A DNA stretch of 64,000 nucleotides from Stachybotrys elegans. Lineage: Eukaryota > Ascomycota > Sordariomycetes > Hypocreales > Stachybotryaceae. This document shows, in pieces, positions 12,457 through 21,876 of the stretch. The position numbers and the translations under genes were made by a program. The notes under the pieces were generated by a model. The model was not told where the DNA came from and made no database searches. It saw only the letters and a program-made list of their open reading frames with translations. Location: contig JAGPNK010000015.1 of the NCBI GenBank assembly GCA_020746835.1, forward strand, positions 496,001 to 560,000, in the 5' to 3' direction. Every line of letters begins with the position of its first letter. Position 1 is the first letter of the stretch.

Positions 12457-12895
12457 GAGGAAGGTCTGTGAAATGCCAATGCCCTAGTGCAAGTTATTGG
12501 CTTGTATGACCAGAGCCCGCTGGCTTGGCATACCCAGCGAATTTCAAGGTCTCTACGGAGTAGATCATCTTTCATCTACGTGATAAGTTTAGCTGAGCTT
12601 ACTAGTACAAGAGTTATATTGATCTGAATCCGGCGTTCCCACTCTCACGTCACCCAAGAACCCCCGTAAAGCATCGTATCTGCATGGAGTCCCGGCCATG
12701 TGTTGTGAAATGCTTGGCGGTTGCTAGCCGAGTACAACGTTGCCCTGGCATACCGCAATTTCTTCAATTTTTTCCCCCCATGACGGACAACACACACCTG
12801 CCGACTCGGGACCAAGCATACGGCGGCGTCTGTATTTGGGGTTCGAAGCGATGCCTACATGGATGCACGATAGACAGGGTAGCCCGTGTACGCTT
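12457..12895. other. intergenic region, convergent 3' ends
   Basis: About 440 bases between the converging SDR and ankyrin genes. It should contain both terminators; no gene or repeat seen. Confidence 0.4.
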
Positions 12896-14809
12896 TCAAT
12901 CAGAGTCATCGTTGTTCGCAGAGACCAAATAAGGTTGGAACTCGGGGATAAGATCATCATCCTTGTTCAGAATCTCTTGACGCCAGGTATACGTCGGAAT
13001 CGGGGGCGTGTACAGCCGAGGGTCCCCCCCTTCGAGGTCTTTGTATTTCGCTCCCATTTCCTTACACAGCTCTCTTGCGTTTGCCCCTGTCTCTCGGAGC
13101 TCCTCCGGCGACTTTCGAGCCTGCAACCTGGCTATCCACTCTCGGTCTTCGGGACCAAGCTCCAGGCACACAAACGCCGGGTTGAGATTCTGCCAGCGTT
13201 CCTTGCACTTGGCCAGGTACTCCTCTGCCGTCTCCCTGGTTTCGAGGTGCACCGAGGTCTCGTACGTCTTGGTCATGTTCACTCTCAGAACAACGCTCAT
13301 GGGTGAGGAGATGTTGCGGATGGCTTCGTCGACGCTATTAACAGGGCCGCCGTGTCTGAGCAGGTGTTCCACGGAGGCCAGAGACTTGAGGGATATCGCA
13401 ATCCATAGAGCCGTCGGCCCTGTTGCGTACCGTCCACTAGCAAGCTGGACATCTGCGGCGTAGTCCTCCAGCAGCAGCCGCACCATGTCAGGCCTATCAT
13501 TTCCCGCCGCCGCAAATAAGGGCTTAATACCTGGAGGCATGCGGTGGCCATTGGGGTTTGCGCCATATTTGTCAATCATCAGGCGGGCGCATTCGATGGA
13601 ACCAGCCTCGGCAGCTACATCAAGTAGGTGCTGGATATTGAATCTCTGCCCATCGGGGAGCGAATCGAGTGACATGGTCTCGTGCTCTTTGATGCCAAGG
13701 TTGTATATGAACTCGAACCTCTTTGGGTCGTTGTGCTTCATACCAGCGTAAGCGCCATAGACGAGTGGCTTGTAAAGTTGCTCAGGCACCTCAAAGGGCA
13801 ACACATTGCCCTCTGCATCCGCCGGATACTGGTAGCTAAGCAGCAGCTTCAAGGACTCGAAGGATCCGTCAGCCGCTGCCCCCGGAGTCGCATCCACAAT
13901 GGCTTGCCGCTGGTCTTCTGACAACAGCTCCCCCATCGACTTGCCTTCGCGTGCCTCCATTGGGTAGCCACCTCGTTCCAGGAGGAACTTGAGAGCCTCA
14001 AAACCACCCTCTCCTTCGGCTGCAGCCTTGAGGGCCAAAGGAGTGACCCGTACGCCAGGCTCGGTACCTGCACGGCTCTTCTCACCTGTAGTAGAGCCAT
14101 GGAGTGGATGCTCAAGCAATAGTCTCAGACACTCGACATTGCCCCAGGCGGCTGCAGTTTCCAAGGCATCAGCAGTGGCAAAATCCCCCAAGTCCAAGTC
14201 GGGGTCCAGTCCCGATGTCCTGGCCAGGGGATCGGCTCCTCTATCAAGAAGATATCGCACGATGTTGGGGTGTTTTGTGCCAAGTATGAGTGGAGTTCTT
14301 CCACTGGTGTCCAGAACATCCACATCAGTTTTGCCTTCTTCCAGAAGTATGCTGAGGGCTTCTAGATGGCCGTGGAGAGCTGCGGCGTGGATCGGTACCA
14401 CGGAAGGATCCTCCCTATCAGGCATGCTCCCATTCTCCTTAGCTTCCTCGTCCCGCTCTAGATCCTCCTCGGAAAGCTCCTCGGCAGGGATGTCAGGGTG
14501 CACTTTGACACCAGCGGCAACGAGGCGCCGGACCAAGGCGGCATCGCCTCTCTTGGCTGCCTCGTACAGCATCGTATTTCTATGCATTTGCTTTGGATAA
14601 CGTTGGAGCAAAGCCTCCAGACTGGCTGTCCGCTCCTTGGCATCATCGATGAGCCATATCTTTGCCTGCTGGAGAGGATCTCGGCCAAGCTGATCGTAAT
14701 ACTCGTAATCCTCCAGCCACAAGCAGTGACCCGCAGGAAAGACACTCAGGGCCTGTCCGGGAGGGGCTTCTGGGATATCGGGCTTCGGAGGGGGCAGCAC
14801 CTGGACCAT
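12896..14809 (-). CDS. ankyrin-repeat protein
   Basis: One uninterrupted frame of 637 residues from ATG 14809, with no intron needed. Ankyrin units are clear: NTMLYEAAKRGDAALVRRLVAAG, VPIHAAALHGHLEALSILLEEG, RTPLILGTKHPNIVRYLLDRGADP, ALETAAAWGNVECLRLLLEH and KPLFAAAGNDRPDMVRLLLEDY, all with the usual helix-turn-helix pattern, spread over about residues 75-500. The C-terminal 110 residues are charged, with no domain I recognise. No effector, F-box or membrane segment is visible. It probably serves as a binding scaffold. It sits inside the metabolic group but is transcribed against its neighbours and need not belong to the pathway. Confidence 0.85.
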   Translation of the reverse strand: MVQVLPPPKPDIPEAPPGQALSVFPAGHCLWLEDYEYYDQLGRDPLQQAKIWLIDDAKERTASLEALLQRYPKQMHRNTMLYEAAKRGDAALVRRLVAAGVKVHPDIPAEELSEEDLERDEEAKENGSMPDREDPSVVPIHAAALHGHLEALSILLEEGKTDVDVLDTSGRTPLILGTKHPNIVRYLLDRGADPLARTSGLDPDLDLGDFATADALETAAAWGNVECLRLLLEHPLHGSTTGEKSRAGTEPGVRVTPLALKAAAEGEGGFEALKFLLERGGYPMEAREGKSMGELLSEDQRQAIVDATPGAAADGSFESLKLLLSYQYPADAEGNVLPFEVPEQLYKPLVYGAYAGMKHNDPKRFEFIYNLGIKEHETMSLDSLPDGQRFNIQHLLDVAAEAGSIECARLMIDKYGANPNGHRMPPGIKPLFAAAGNDRPDMVRLLLEDYAADVQLASGRYATGPTALWIAISLKSLASVEHLLRHGGPVNSVDEAIRNISSPMSVVLRVNMTKTYETSVHLETRETAEEYLAKCKERWQNLNPAFVCLELGPEDREWIARLQARKSPEELRETGANARELCKEMGAKYKDLEGGDPRLYTPPIPTYTWRQEILNKDDDLIPEFQPYLVSANNDDSD

Positions 14810-15765
14810 GCTGAAGCTTGATAGTGTTGCCTTGTTCGGTTGTTGCAGTTTTTACAAGTTGAGGTGTAAGAACTAAGAAACAGCCTGGCAATATTTGGTG
14901 GGAGAAGTGGATACAAAAACAAGGCAGCCGAATCAGTATCCCTTGCTAGTAAGGCTGGGCCACCAGCTCAACATGATGCGGTCATGAGGCTCGGTTGGAG
15001 AAAATTTTCGCAACATAATATGACTACGGTGTTGTCAATCCATGGAATTGGTCATTCCGGGATGGAAATGGTTTGAGAAAACAACCTTTTCACTTGGTCA
15101 AAATTCTCTTTTACCAGTGAACCAATTGCTTCATTAGATGGATCATCTTGCATTTCCATGGGATCTCCATGGGATCTCTTCTGCGACGTCTTAGGCCTTG
15201 GCTAGATTGTAAACCCATTAGGGCTCTCTCCCGAATTTCCATGGTACTGCTCTTCTGGGGCAACGAAAACGACGGTGGAACATGTCTCCATGTGGCAAGG
15301 AAAGATCCTCTGCCAAGCAACCGTGCCTCTGTCTCGACAGGGTACCGAGCAGAATGACCTCGGAGTGTCCTCCAATTATCGCTCCTGAATCTGTTACTAC
15401 CTTTCTTTTATGGACTGCTTGGCGAGATATGCACATTGACTCGCTTACCGAAGGCCCAAGATCCTACTCCAATTATACCGAAACCGAGAACGAAGCATAT
15501 GGATAGCTGTGTGTATGATAGGGGGTTATTGGCCGTGGTTCAGTGTAGTCCCATCCGACTAAACTAACCCCCCTGTCATGATAAGCCATGCTTGTTGAAT
15601 GGCAGTGATCCGAGGTGGCAGTGTGAAGCACTGAATGGGACAATTTATGTTGGCTACTTTTCACTTAAATAGAAAGGTTTGACCAGGGAAAGAATTTAAC
15701 TCGCCAACTACACATTTCTTATCGTTCATTTATTCATTCATTGGCCTGACTTGACTACCCCTGCG
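14810..15765. other. divergent promoter region of ankyrin and DMATS genes
   Basis: About 950 bases without a gene. It must hold the start regions of both flanking genes, which are read outward. A short direct repeat CCATGGGATCTC (15156-15179 area) is visible; nothing else stands out. Confidence 0.4.
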
Positions 15766-17161
15766 ATGTCTGTCGTCGCGGAGAATCTCGGATCTCTCCG
15801 AGATCAACCTGAGTGCCTGAAAACCCCCAGCCTCGTGGCCCAGCAAGAGCTGAGCCCCAACAAACCCCCCTCGCCATACGAAGTTCTGAGCACAGGCCTC
15901 GAGTTCCCCGATAATGACCAGAAGCAATGGTGGCCCCTCGTTGCATCGCCAATCCAGGCTCTCCTTAAGCGGGCGTCATACGATGTCACCCATCAGTACC
16001 AATATCTCATGCTGATACATCACTATGTCCTGCCAGCTCTTGGACCAGCACCCAACCGACAAAAGGGAGCCCACTGGGATAGCTTCATGACGGATGACTT
16101 CAGCCCGTTTGAGCCAAGCATCAATCTGCATGGCGGCAAAGCAACCGTCAGGTTGGGCTTGGAGCCCGTGGGACCTCTGGCAGGCACGGAGGAGGATCCC
16201 CTTAACCAGATTGCTTTGCAGCAGTTCATTACCAGCATGGAGAGCTTCTCTGACGTGACTGACCTGCAACTATGGAGGCACTTTTCCAATGAATTGCACG
16301 TCACCAAGGGGAATGCACTTTCCGTTGCCCAGAAGCTCGGCCCGGGGGAGACTCTGAGCCAGAACCTATTTGCCTTTGACCTTGGCAAAAGCAAGGCCTC
16401 ACTGAAGGCCTACTTCTTCCCTTACATGAAGTCAATAGAGACGGGCAAAACGGAACGGCAACTGATATTTGATGCTCTGGAAAAGTTGGATGGACCAAAG
16501 TGCCAGATTGCTTCCTCTCTGAGCCTCATCAAGGAGTACGTGGACTCACAAGTTGCTGAGAAGGACGTTCGGGTGGAAACAATCTCATTTGACTGTGCTG
16601 CCCCTTCCGAGTCCCGCTTCAAGGTGTATCTCCGAAGCCCATACACATCCTTTAAGAAGATGACGGAAGCCTACACACTGGGCGGTCGTCTGCAAGATAC
16701 TCAAACGCTGGCAGGAATTGCCGCGCTGAAAGATCTGTGGCCTCTGCTATTCGGCGTGGAAGAGAACTTCTCCGAGGACGAGGAGCTTCCGCTCAACTCG
16801 CACAGAACCGCGGGCTTCGCCTACAACTTTGAGATCCAGCCAGGAAAGAGTGCTCCTGACGCAAAGTTCTACATCCCGATGAAGCATTATTCCAATAGCG
16901 ACGTGGATGTCGCGCAGGGTCTGCGAACCTACTTCCAGCAGCAGGGATGGACCAATCTATCCCAGACCTATGTTGATGACATCAAGTCCATCTTGTAAGT
17001 CGATTCTGAGTTTTTGGATTCCTTCAACATCTAACATACTTCCCAGCCCTACACACAACCTTGCAAGCGAGACGGGCACCCACAGCTGGATTTCCTTCTC
17101 TTACAAAGAACCCAAGGGACCTTACTTGACCATATATTACAGCCCCAAGGTTTATCTGTAA
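15766..17161 (+). CDS. DMATS-type aromatic prenyltransferase
   Basis: Two exons (15766-16994, 17047-17161) give about 447 residues, the usual size of fungal dimethylallyl-tryptophan-synthase enzymes. The ATG at 15766 is the first in frame. Family marks are WWPLVASPIQALL, HYVLPALGP, SPFEPSINLHGG with the Glu that in indole prenyltransferases holds the indole nitrogen, then VRLGLEPVG with a diphosphate-binding Arg, SLKAYFFPYMK with a Lys, KFYIPMKHY, and the ending SETGTHSWISFSYK with IYYSPKVY. These enzymes move a prenyl group from DMAPP to an aromatic ring (Trp, Tyr, indole alkaloids) in the cytosol without the DDxxD motif. It is the only backbone-type enzyme in the 4-17 kb group and probably carries out its defining step. 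Acceptor unknown. Confidence 0.93.
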
Positions 17162-17662
17162 AAAGTACGGTTGCATCATGTCGCCATTGCTATGAAATCG
17201 CCATCTTCTTTACCAGCTATTCAGGATCGAACTGACGCTTCGTCAGTCTTGGGGATCATCCTAGCTCAAAAAGCAGAAAAGGTTCTTGATTGTAGTCCTG
17301 CAAGAGACTTGGAGTAATGCAGGCCAATCTAACTTCATGGGAGTCTCTGAATAAGAATAGAACAGGATTAAATAAAAGTTATGAGGTTCAGGCCAACACA
17401 TTTGAGCTTTTCACTACAACTTCCGTTCTAGGGAAGCACGGCTCGCCCCCTCCCAACCACCAAGTCAACATCGCATCGGTGGCTTTGCTTGTGTCTAAAG
17501 GGCTCCTAGCCTGGCTTACAAAGGCCTAATTCTCGCGATAGGTGTCGGAGAGGTTATTCGCCATGGCAACGCAGCTTAAGCATGTAGCTACTCTGTCAAC
17601 TAATTGGGTACGCCTCAGTTCTTGTTCTTGCTCACCGACGTCCAAGCTACCACCCATTTATA
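17162..17662. other. intergenic region, convergent 3' ends
   Basis: Five hundred bases between the converging DMATS and HET genes. Only short frames without domain content; expected to contain both polyadenylation regions. Confidence 0.4.
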
Positions 17663-19615
17663 TTAGACAAGCAGGAAATTTCTCAATCCCTGATTCAGCT
17701 TCAGTAGCTCTGCCTGTGGAATCACAATCTGGCTTCTCTCGAACTGGTACTGTACTGAGTCGAGGCGGGGATCTTCGGTTCTTGTAACACCCATTCCTTC
17801 ATGCCGAAATCTCCAGTAGTAGACTCTGTCCTGCTCATTGTATTGCAAAATCCTTGACCATCCATCTGGAAGATCCCCGAGCACAGCTTCGCCAAAGCTG
17901 AGCCCATGTACGAAGCAACTCCCAACCACATTGTATCGCAGAATTCCGCCCTCTCTTTTCAGAGGCCGCAAGACCACCTGATTTTGATGCCCGATAAGTG
18001 TGCATATTACATCTCCTTCTTGTGTCGCGATCGGCACCAGGGCGAAGTATCCTTCCGCAGTTGTTGCAAAAGCGCGCCCGTAGCACTTGTTGTGCAGATC
18101 AGCTGCAAATACACCCAGATTATGAGGTAGGTAGTCCTCCGTATCGGGAGATGCGTTCAGAAGAGCGCGCATGAAACTCTCTACTTGATCCGAGGAATGC
18201 GTAGTAGAGCTCGGAGGCTCATAGTTGACCTCACGGAAGCACGAGAGAGTTGCTGCAAAGGCAAGCATCGCGCTACAGCCTGTGACATACATGCCATCTC
18301 GTATACTGGCAGTTGCCAGCCGTGCTATTTCCGAGAGAACGGTCCCTATGTGATTTTCCGGTAGTTGAATGGCGCTCGCCTGACTCACCGTGGCACATTT
18401 GATGCCTTTGACCTGAAGAGTATCTGAGCCAAGGTATGTGTAGTCGGCAGCCAAGTTGGCCGACGCGACAATGGGTCCCAAAAAACTCGTCTTTGCCTCT
18501 TTGTGCAGAGTTGGAACCCAAGTTGGGCTAGATTCCACTGGATCCAGGACGGTTATAATATCCAGCACACGATGGAAGTCCATGTGTCGCAGGGTAAGCT
18601 CACGATAGACGTCTGTCACAGGAGCGGCATAATCTGGAATGAGCTTCAATTGGTCGAGAGATGCTCCGGCCAGTGGCGTTAGGGCGTACACCCTGTCCCT
18701 GTTATCGGAACATTGCAGAAAGGCCGCTCTGTGGAGGAGCTGTGGAAGCTGCAAGGACAATACAGGGCTCTGGATTGAGAGGTATGAGTCAAGGAACGAG
18801 TGCCTGCCGAGGCTGTCCACCATGGCTAGTCGATTGGCTCCCTTGAGTAAGAAGCAAAGGAGAGTATCGAGCAGTGATCTCCAACGTATCACGTCGTAGC
18901 CACAAACTACAACAGCCTGGTCATTTGCCAGTCGCGCTTCTTGAATGACCCAGAGGCGAATGAACCAGGGCCTGCGTACCAGGCTTTCGATGGCGCAAAG
19001 TTCATCTTCAGAATACGGCAGTGGTATCGCCACATCGGCCCAATGTAGCTGGTCTTGCTCAAGCTCAGGCGCTGGTCTCAGACTGAAGGAGAGCCAATCG
19101 ACAACCACCTTTGATGGGAGCTCGCGCAGCTTCTCCATGGCCAGCTGACTATTGTCAGCCGCTGGCCCAAGCCAGATTATGACTCGATGGGCCATGCGGT
19201 AGATATGCTCCATGTTGGCGACTTGGCTGCTGCGCTCGGCTAGGTTGCTTTGATCAATGCAAATAGCGTCCACCCAAAGCACACGGTCGCTATCTGCAAG
19301 GCGAAGATGGCGCAGGGCTGACACCAGGTTGGGCGTAGCCTGGAGATGGAAAGTGTGATTGGCCGAGTTCAGATCAGGGTCACGATCCTCGTCGCTATCA
19401 ACTGTCGCGACAATAGGAGATGTGCTTGAATGCAAGTCCCAGGCATACGATAAAGCCTCAAAGTGCGGTATTTGTTCCTGCAAAAGCGTTGCTGTGCGCA
19501 AGCGGACAGCTATGCAATCATCACCAACTCCTCGTACAAGGGTCAAGACGCGGGTTTGAAAGCCATGAACAGGATGAGAAAGCGGAAGTATGTCGTAAAT
19601 GGAGGTAGGTTTCAT
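17663..19615 (-). CDS. HET-domain (heterokaryon incompatibility) protein
   Basis: A single frame of 650 residues from ATG 19615. The HET domain occupies about residues 50-215 with its three usual blocks: FEALSYAWD, then LWVDAICIDQSNLAERSSQV, then YRMAHRVIIWLGP. It goes on with RPWFIRLWVIQEARLA and VVCGYDVIRW, as in full-length HET proteins, and the C-terminal half holds the variable region these proteins carry, including GRAFATTAEGYFALVP. HET domains resemble TIR domains in fold and trigger death of incompatible cells in fungi. There is no STAND or repeat region here, so the trigger is unknown. It is intron-free, unlike most genes around it. It could be one more member of the putative immunity island rather than a cluster gene. 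Confidence 0.92.
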   Translation of the reverse strand: MKPTSIYDILPLSHPVHGFQTRVLTLVRGVGDDCIAVRLRTATLLQEQIPHFEALSYAWDLHSSTSPIVATVDSDEDRDPDLNSANHTFHLQATPNLVSALRHLRLADSDRVLWVDAICIDQSNLAERSSQVANMEHIYRMAHRVIIWLGPAADNSQLAMEKLRELPSKVVVDWLSFSLRPAPELEQDQLHWADVAIPLPYSEDELCAIESLVRRPWFIRLWVIQEARLANDQAVVVCGYDVIRWRSLLDTLLCFLLKGANRLAMVDSLGRHSFLDSYLSIQSPVLSLQLPQLLHRAAFLQCSDNRDRVYALTPLAGASLDQLKLIPDYAAPVTDVYRELTLRHMDFHRVLDIITVLDPVESSPTWVPTLHKEAKTSFLGPIVASANLAADYTYLGSDTLQVKGIKCATVSQASAIQLPENHIGTVLSEIARLATASIRDGMYVTGCSAMLAFAATLSCFREVNYEPPSSTTHSSDQVESFMRALLNASPDTEDYLPHNLGVFAADLHNKCYGRAFATTAEGYFALVPIATQEGDVICTLIGHQNQVVLRPLKREGGILRYNVVGSCFVHGLSFGEAVLGDLPDGWSRILQYNEQDRVYYWRFRHEGMGVTRTEDPRLDSVQYQFERSQIVIPQAELLKLNQGLRNFLLV

Positions 19616-20251
19616 AATGATGTCTTGGCTGTTGTCCTGAATTGTATGATGCTTCGGGAACTAAGTATGTTCTTAGCAACAGCAGTCTAGCATCAGATCA
19701 TACCGACTTAGCAGCGTAAGTTTGAATTGACGGAAACTGGACTGAGTACAACCGAATGAGACGAGTAATCCCTTCGTGGCTTGTGATGAAAAGGATTGAA
19801 GTGAAGCCCATGGCGACGGTTGACCCAATTAAATCCGCGAAGCTGTGATATTTGTTCTCTGGTTATTTTGCTGGACCAGAAAAATGCTGACAGCTTGTCA
19901 CTATCAGGAATGTTAGCTAGTGACTAATAGGTAGAGAGAAGTACCTAATTCTATTAATAGACGCCAAGCTAATGGTAAGTACTTTTAGCCGTATGCTCAG
20001 TATCTTTTAAGTCCACTAGCTAGGCCACTCAAGAGAATACCACAGGTTCATATCTGGGTGGCTAGAATAAAGGGTGCATGATACATTGGCTGGGGTGCTG
20101 ATGTTGAAGGGATTGCATTCATTGCTGCGATTAGAAACTTTACGGATAGCCAAGAAATGCGGTCGTAATATATATATTTGGTCGTAACAATACAATCTAT
20201 GGATTCATTCCAGTCGTGTCTTTCCACCTTTATTTTCTTTCACTGTTCCAT
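19616..20251. other. AT-rich intergenic region
   Basis: About 640 bases holding the HET promoter and the 3' region of the sugar transporter. AT-rich between 19890 and 20200, including ATATATATATTT near 20167. No gene or clear repeat found. Confidence 0.4.
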
Positions 20252-21876
20252 CTAGATGCCCTCTCGCTGGCTTTCCGAGCCATCCTCGGCGTGGTCAACC
20301 TTGGCGCCAGCCTTGTCGGAAAAGAGAGCCTGGGTGGTGCTGGGAGGGTTCATCTTGGCGAACTTGACAGTAGACCAGACAGACGGCGACTCCTTGAAGA
20401 GAATCTCAATCTCTTCAAGGCTCCTGCCCATGGTCTCAGGGAAGAAGAAGTAGACGCTGAGCGGGATGCACGCGGCAATGACAGCGTACACAATATAGTA
20501 CTGCCAGCCGATGGTATTGATGGCCACGGGGGTGATCATGACAACGACAAAGTTCCTGCACTATGTTAGTTACGTCCACCATGAGTACAGCAGGCTGGTT
20601 CTTACCAGAGCCAGTGGTTGGCAGTCGAAATGGACGACATGGCCATGCGCAGGCGGAGAGGGGCGACCTCGGTACAGTACAGGAAGTTTGCTCCGAGGAA
20701 GCCGATGGGAACAAAGGTGTTGTACAGATAAACGAAGCAGCCAGCAGCAATCATGGCCGCCTTGTTGTCCTTGTCGAACGAGGTGGAGATGGCCAGGGCA
20801 ACCATGCAGCAGGACATGCCGACACCGCTGATCATGAAGACGGCTCGTCGACCAAACCTGTCAATGGTGAAGAATGCGAGGAAGGACGAGAGGAACTTCC
20901 AAGTCAGGGCGCCACCGGTGAGAACCTTGGACATCTCGGCAGTCATGCCCAGGTTGTCCCTGAAGATGACGGGGGCATATACCGAGACAAGGTTGGACCC
21001 ACTCATCTGCTGGAAGAACTGAAGCAGAAGGCAGAGGAGGAAGCGGTACAGCAGCTTGTCCTCTCCCATGGTGACCATCTCACTGAGCTTGGCCTTCTTC
21101 TGGCTCGTCTCCTCGAGGGAGATCTCGATGCCGTTGACCTCGGCGCGGACCTCGGGGGAATCCTCGGGAAGGCCACGGAGAGCAGACAGGATGGACTGAG
21201 CCTCGTCGCGTCGGTTCTTCATGACGAGCCATCGCGGACTCTCGGGGAGCAGGTAGATGGAGGCCATGAGGACGAGAGAGAAGGCGATGGCGATGGCAAT
21301 CGGAGGTCGCCAGGTGACGGGACCGTGGTGGAACTCGAAGAAGCCAAGGTTGATCCAAGATTCCAAGACGTAGCCCATGCAGATGAAGAGTCCGTCGAGG
21401 ACGACATGGCGGCCTCGGTTCTTGGCGCCAGACGTCTCGCTCTGCCAGACAGGGACAATGGAGCTGAGCTGGCCGATACCGTAGCCGATGATGACACGGC
21501 CGACAATGAACTGGGCGAGAGAGAAGGAGGCTGCCTCGAGGATCTCACCGATGAGCGTGCAGAGAGCAGCGAAGAAGATGACGTGCCTGCGGCCAAACTT
21601 GTCGCCGGTGTAGGAGCATGACAGAGCACCGAAGAGAGCTCCGATGGTGAATGTGGCGACAACAAATCCCTGGAGGGTCGACTTCCTGCTCTTCTCGTCA
21701 CCGGTCGCGTTGACGGTGTCGATCTCGGGGAACGTATGGACCCAATCCTCCTCGGAAAGGAGACCGCCGACGCCGGCCTGGTTGTATCCGAAGAGGATAA
21801 AGGCAGGGCAGACGACGAGGGCGATCTGGAGAACGCTCAGGGCGTGGCCCGACAGTCCAAAGTACTTGGGAGCCAT
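20252..21876 (-). CDS. MFS sugar-porter transporter
   Basis: Two exons on the minus strand (20606-21876 and 20252-20555, 50 bp intron) give about 524 residues with 12 predicted membrane spans. Sugar-porter signatures are present: GDKFGRRHVIFF after helix 2, FIVGRVIIGYGIG, LPESPRWLVMKNR after helix 6, QFFQQMSGSNLVSVYAP at helix 7, DRFGRRAVFMI after helix 8 and FFPETMGRSLEEIE after helix 12. This fits hexose, lactose or quinate-type proton symporters of the plasma membrane; the substrate cannot be read from sequence. The C-terminal tail (about 40 residues) is charged. The 5' flank to the next gene is nearly 3 kb, so regulation may be complex. No obvious link to the prenyl pathway, although export of a product is conceivable. 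Confidence 0.9.

Noticed and set aside
20563..21621. Open frame of 352 codons on the plus strand
   Set aside because: Opposite the sugar transporter; composition is low-complexity Glu/Gly/Asp as expected from antisense of a GC-rich membrane protein.
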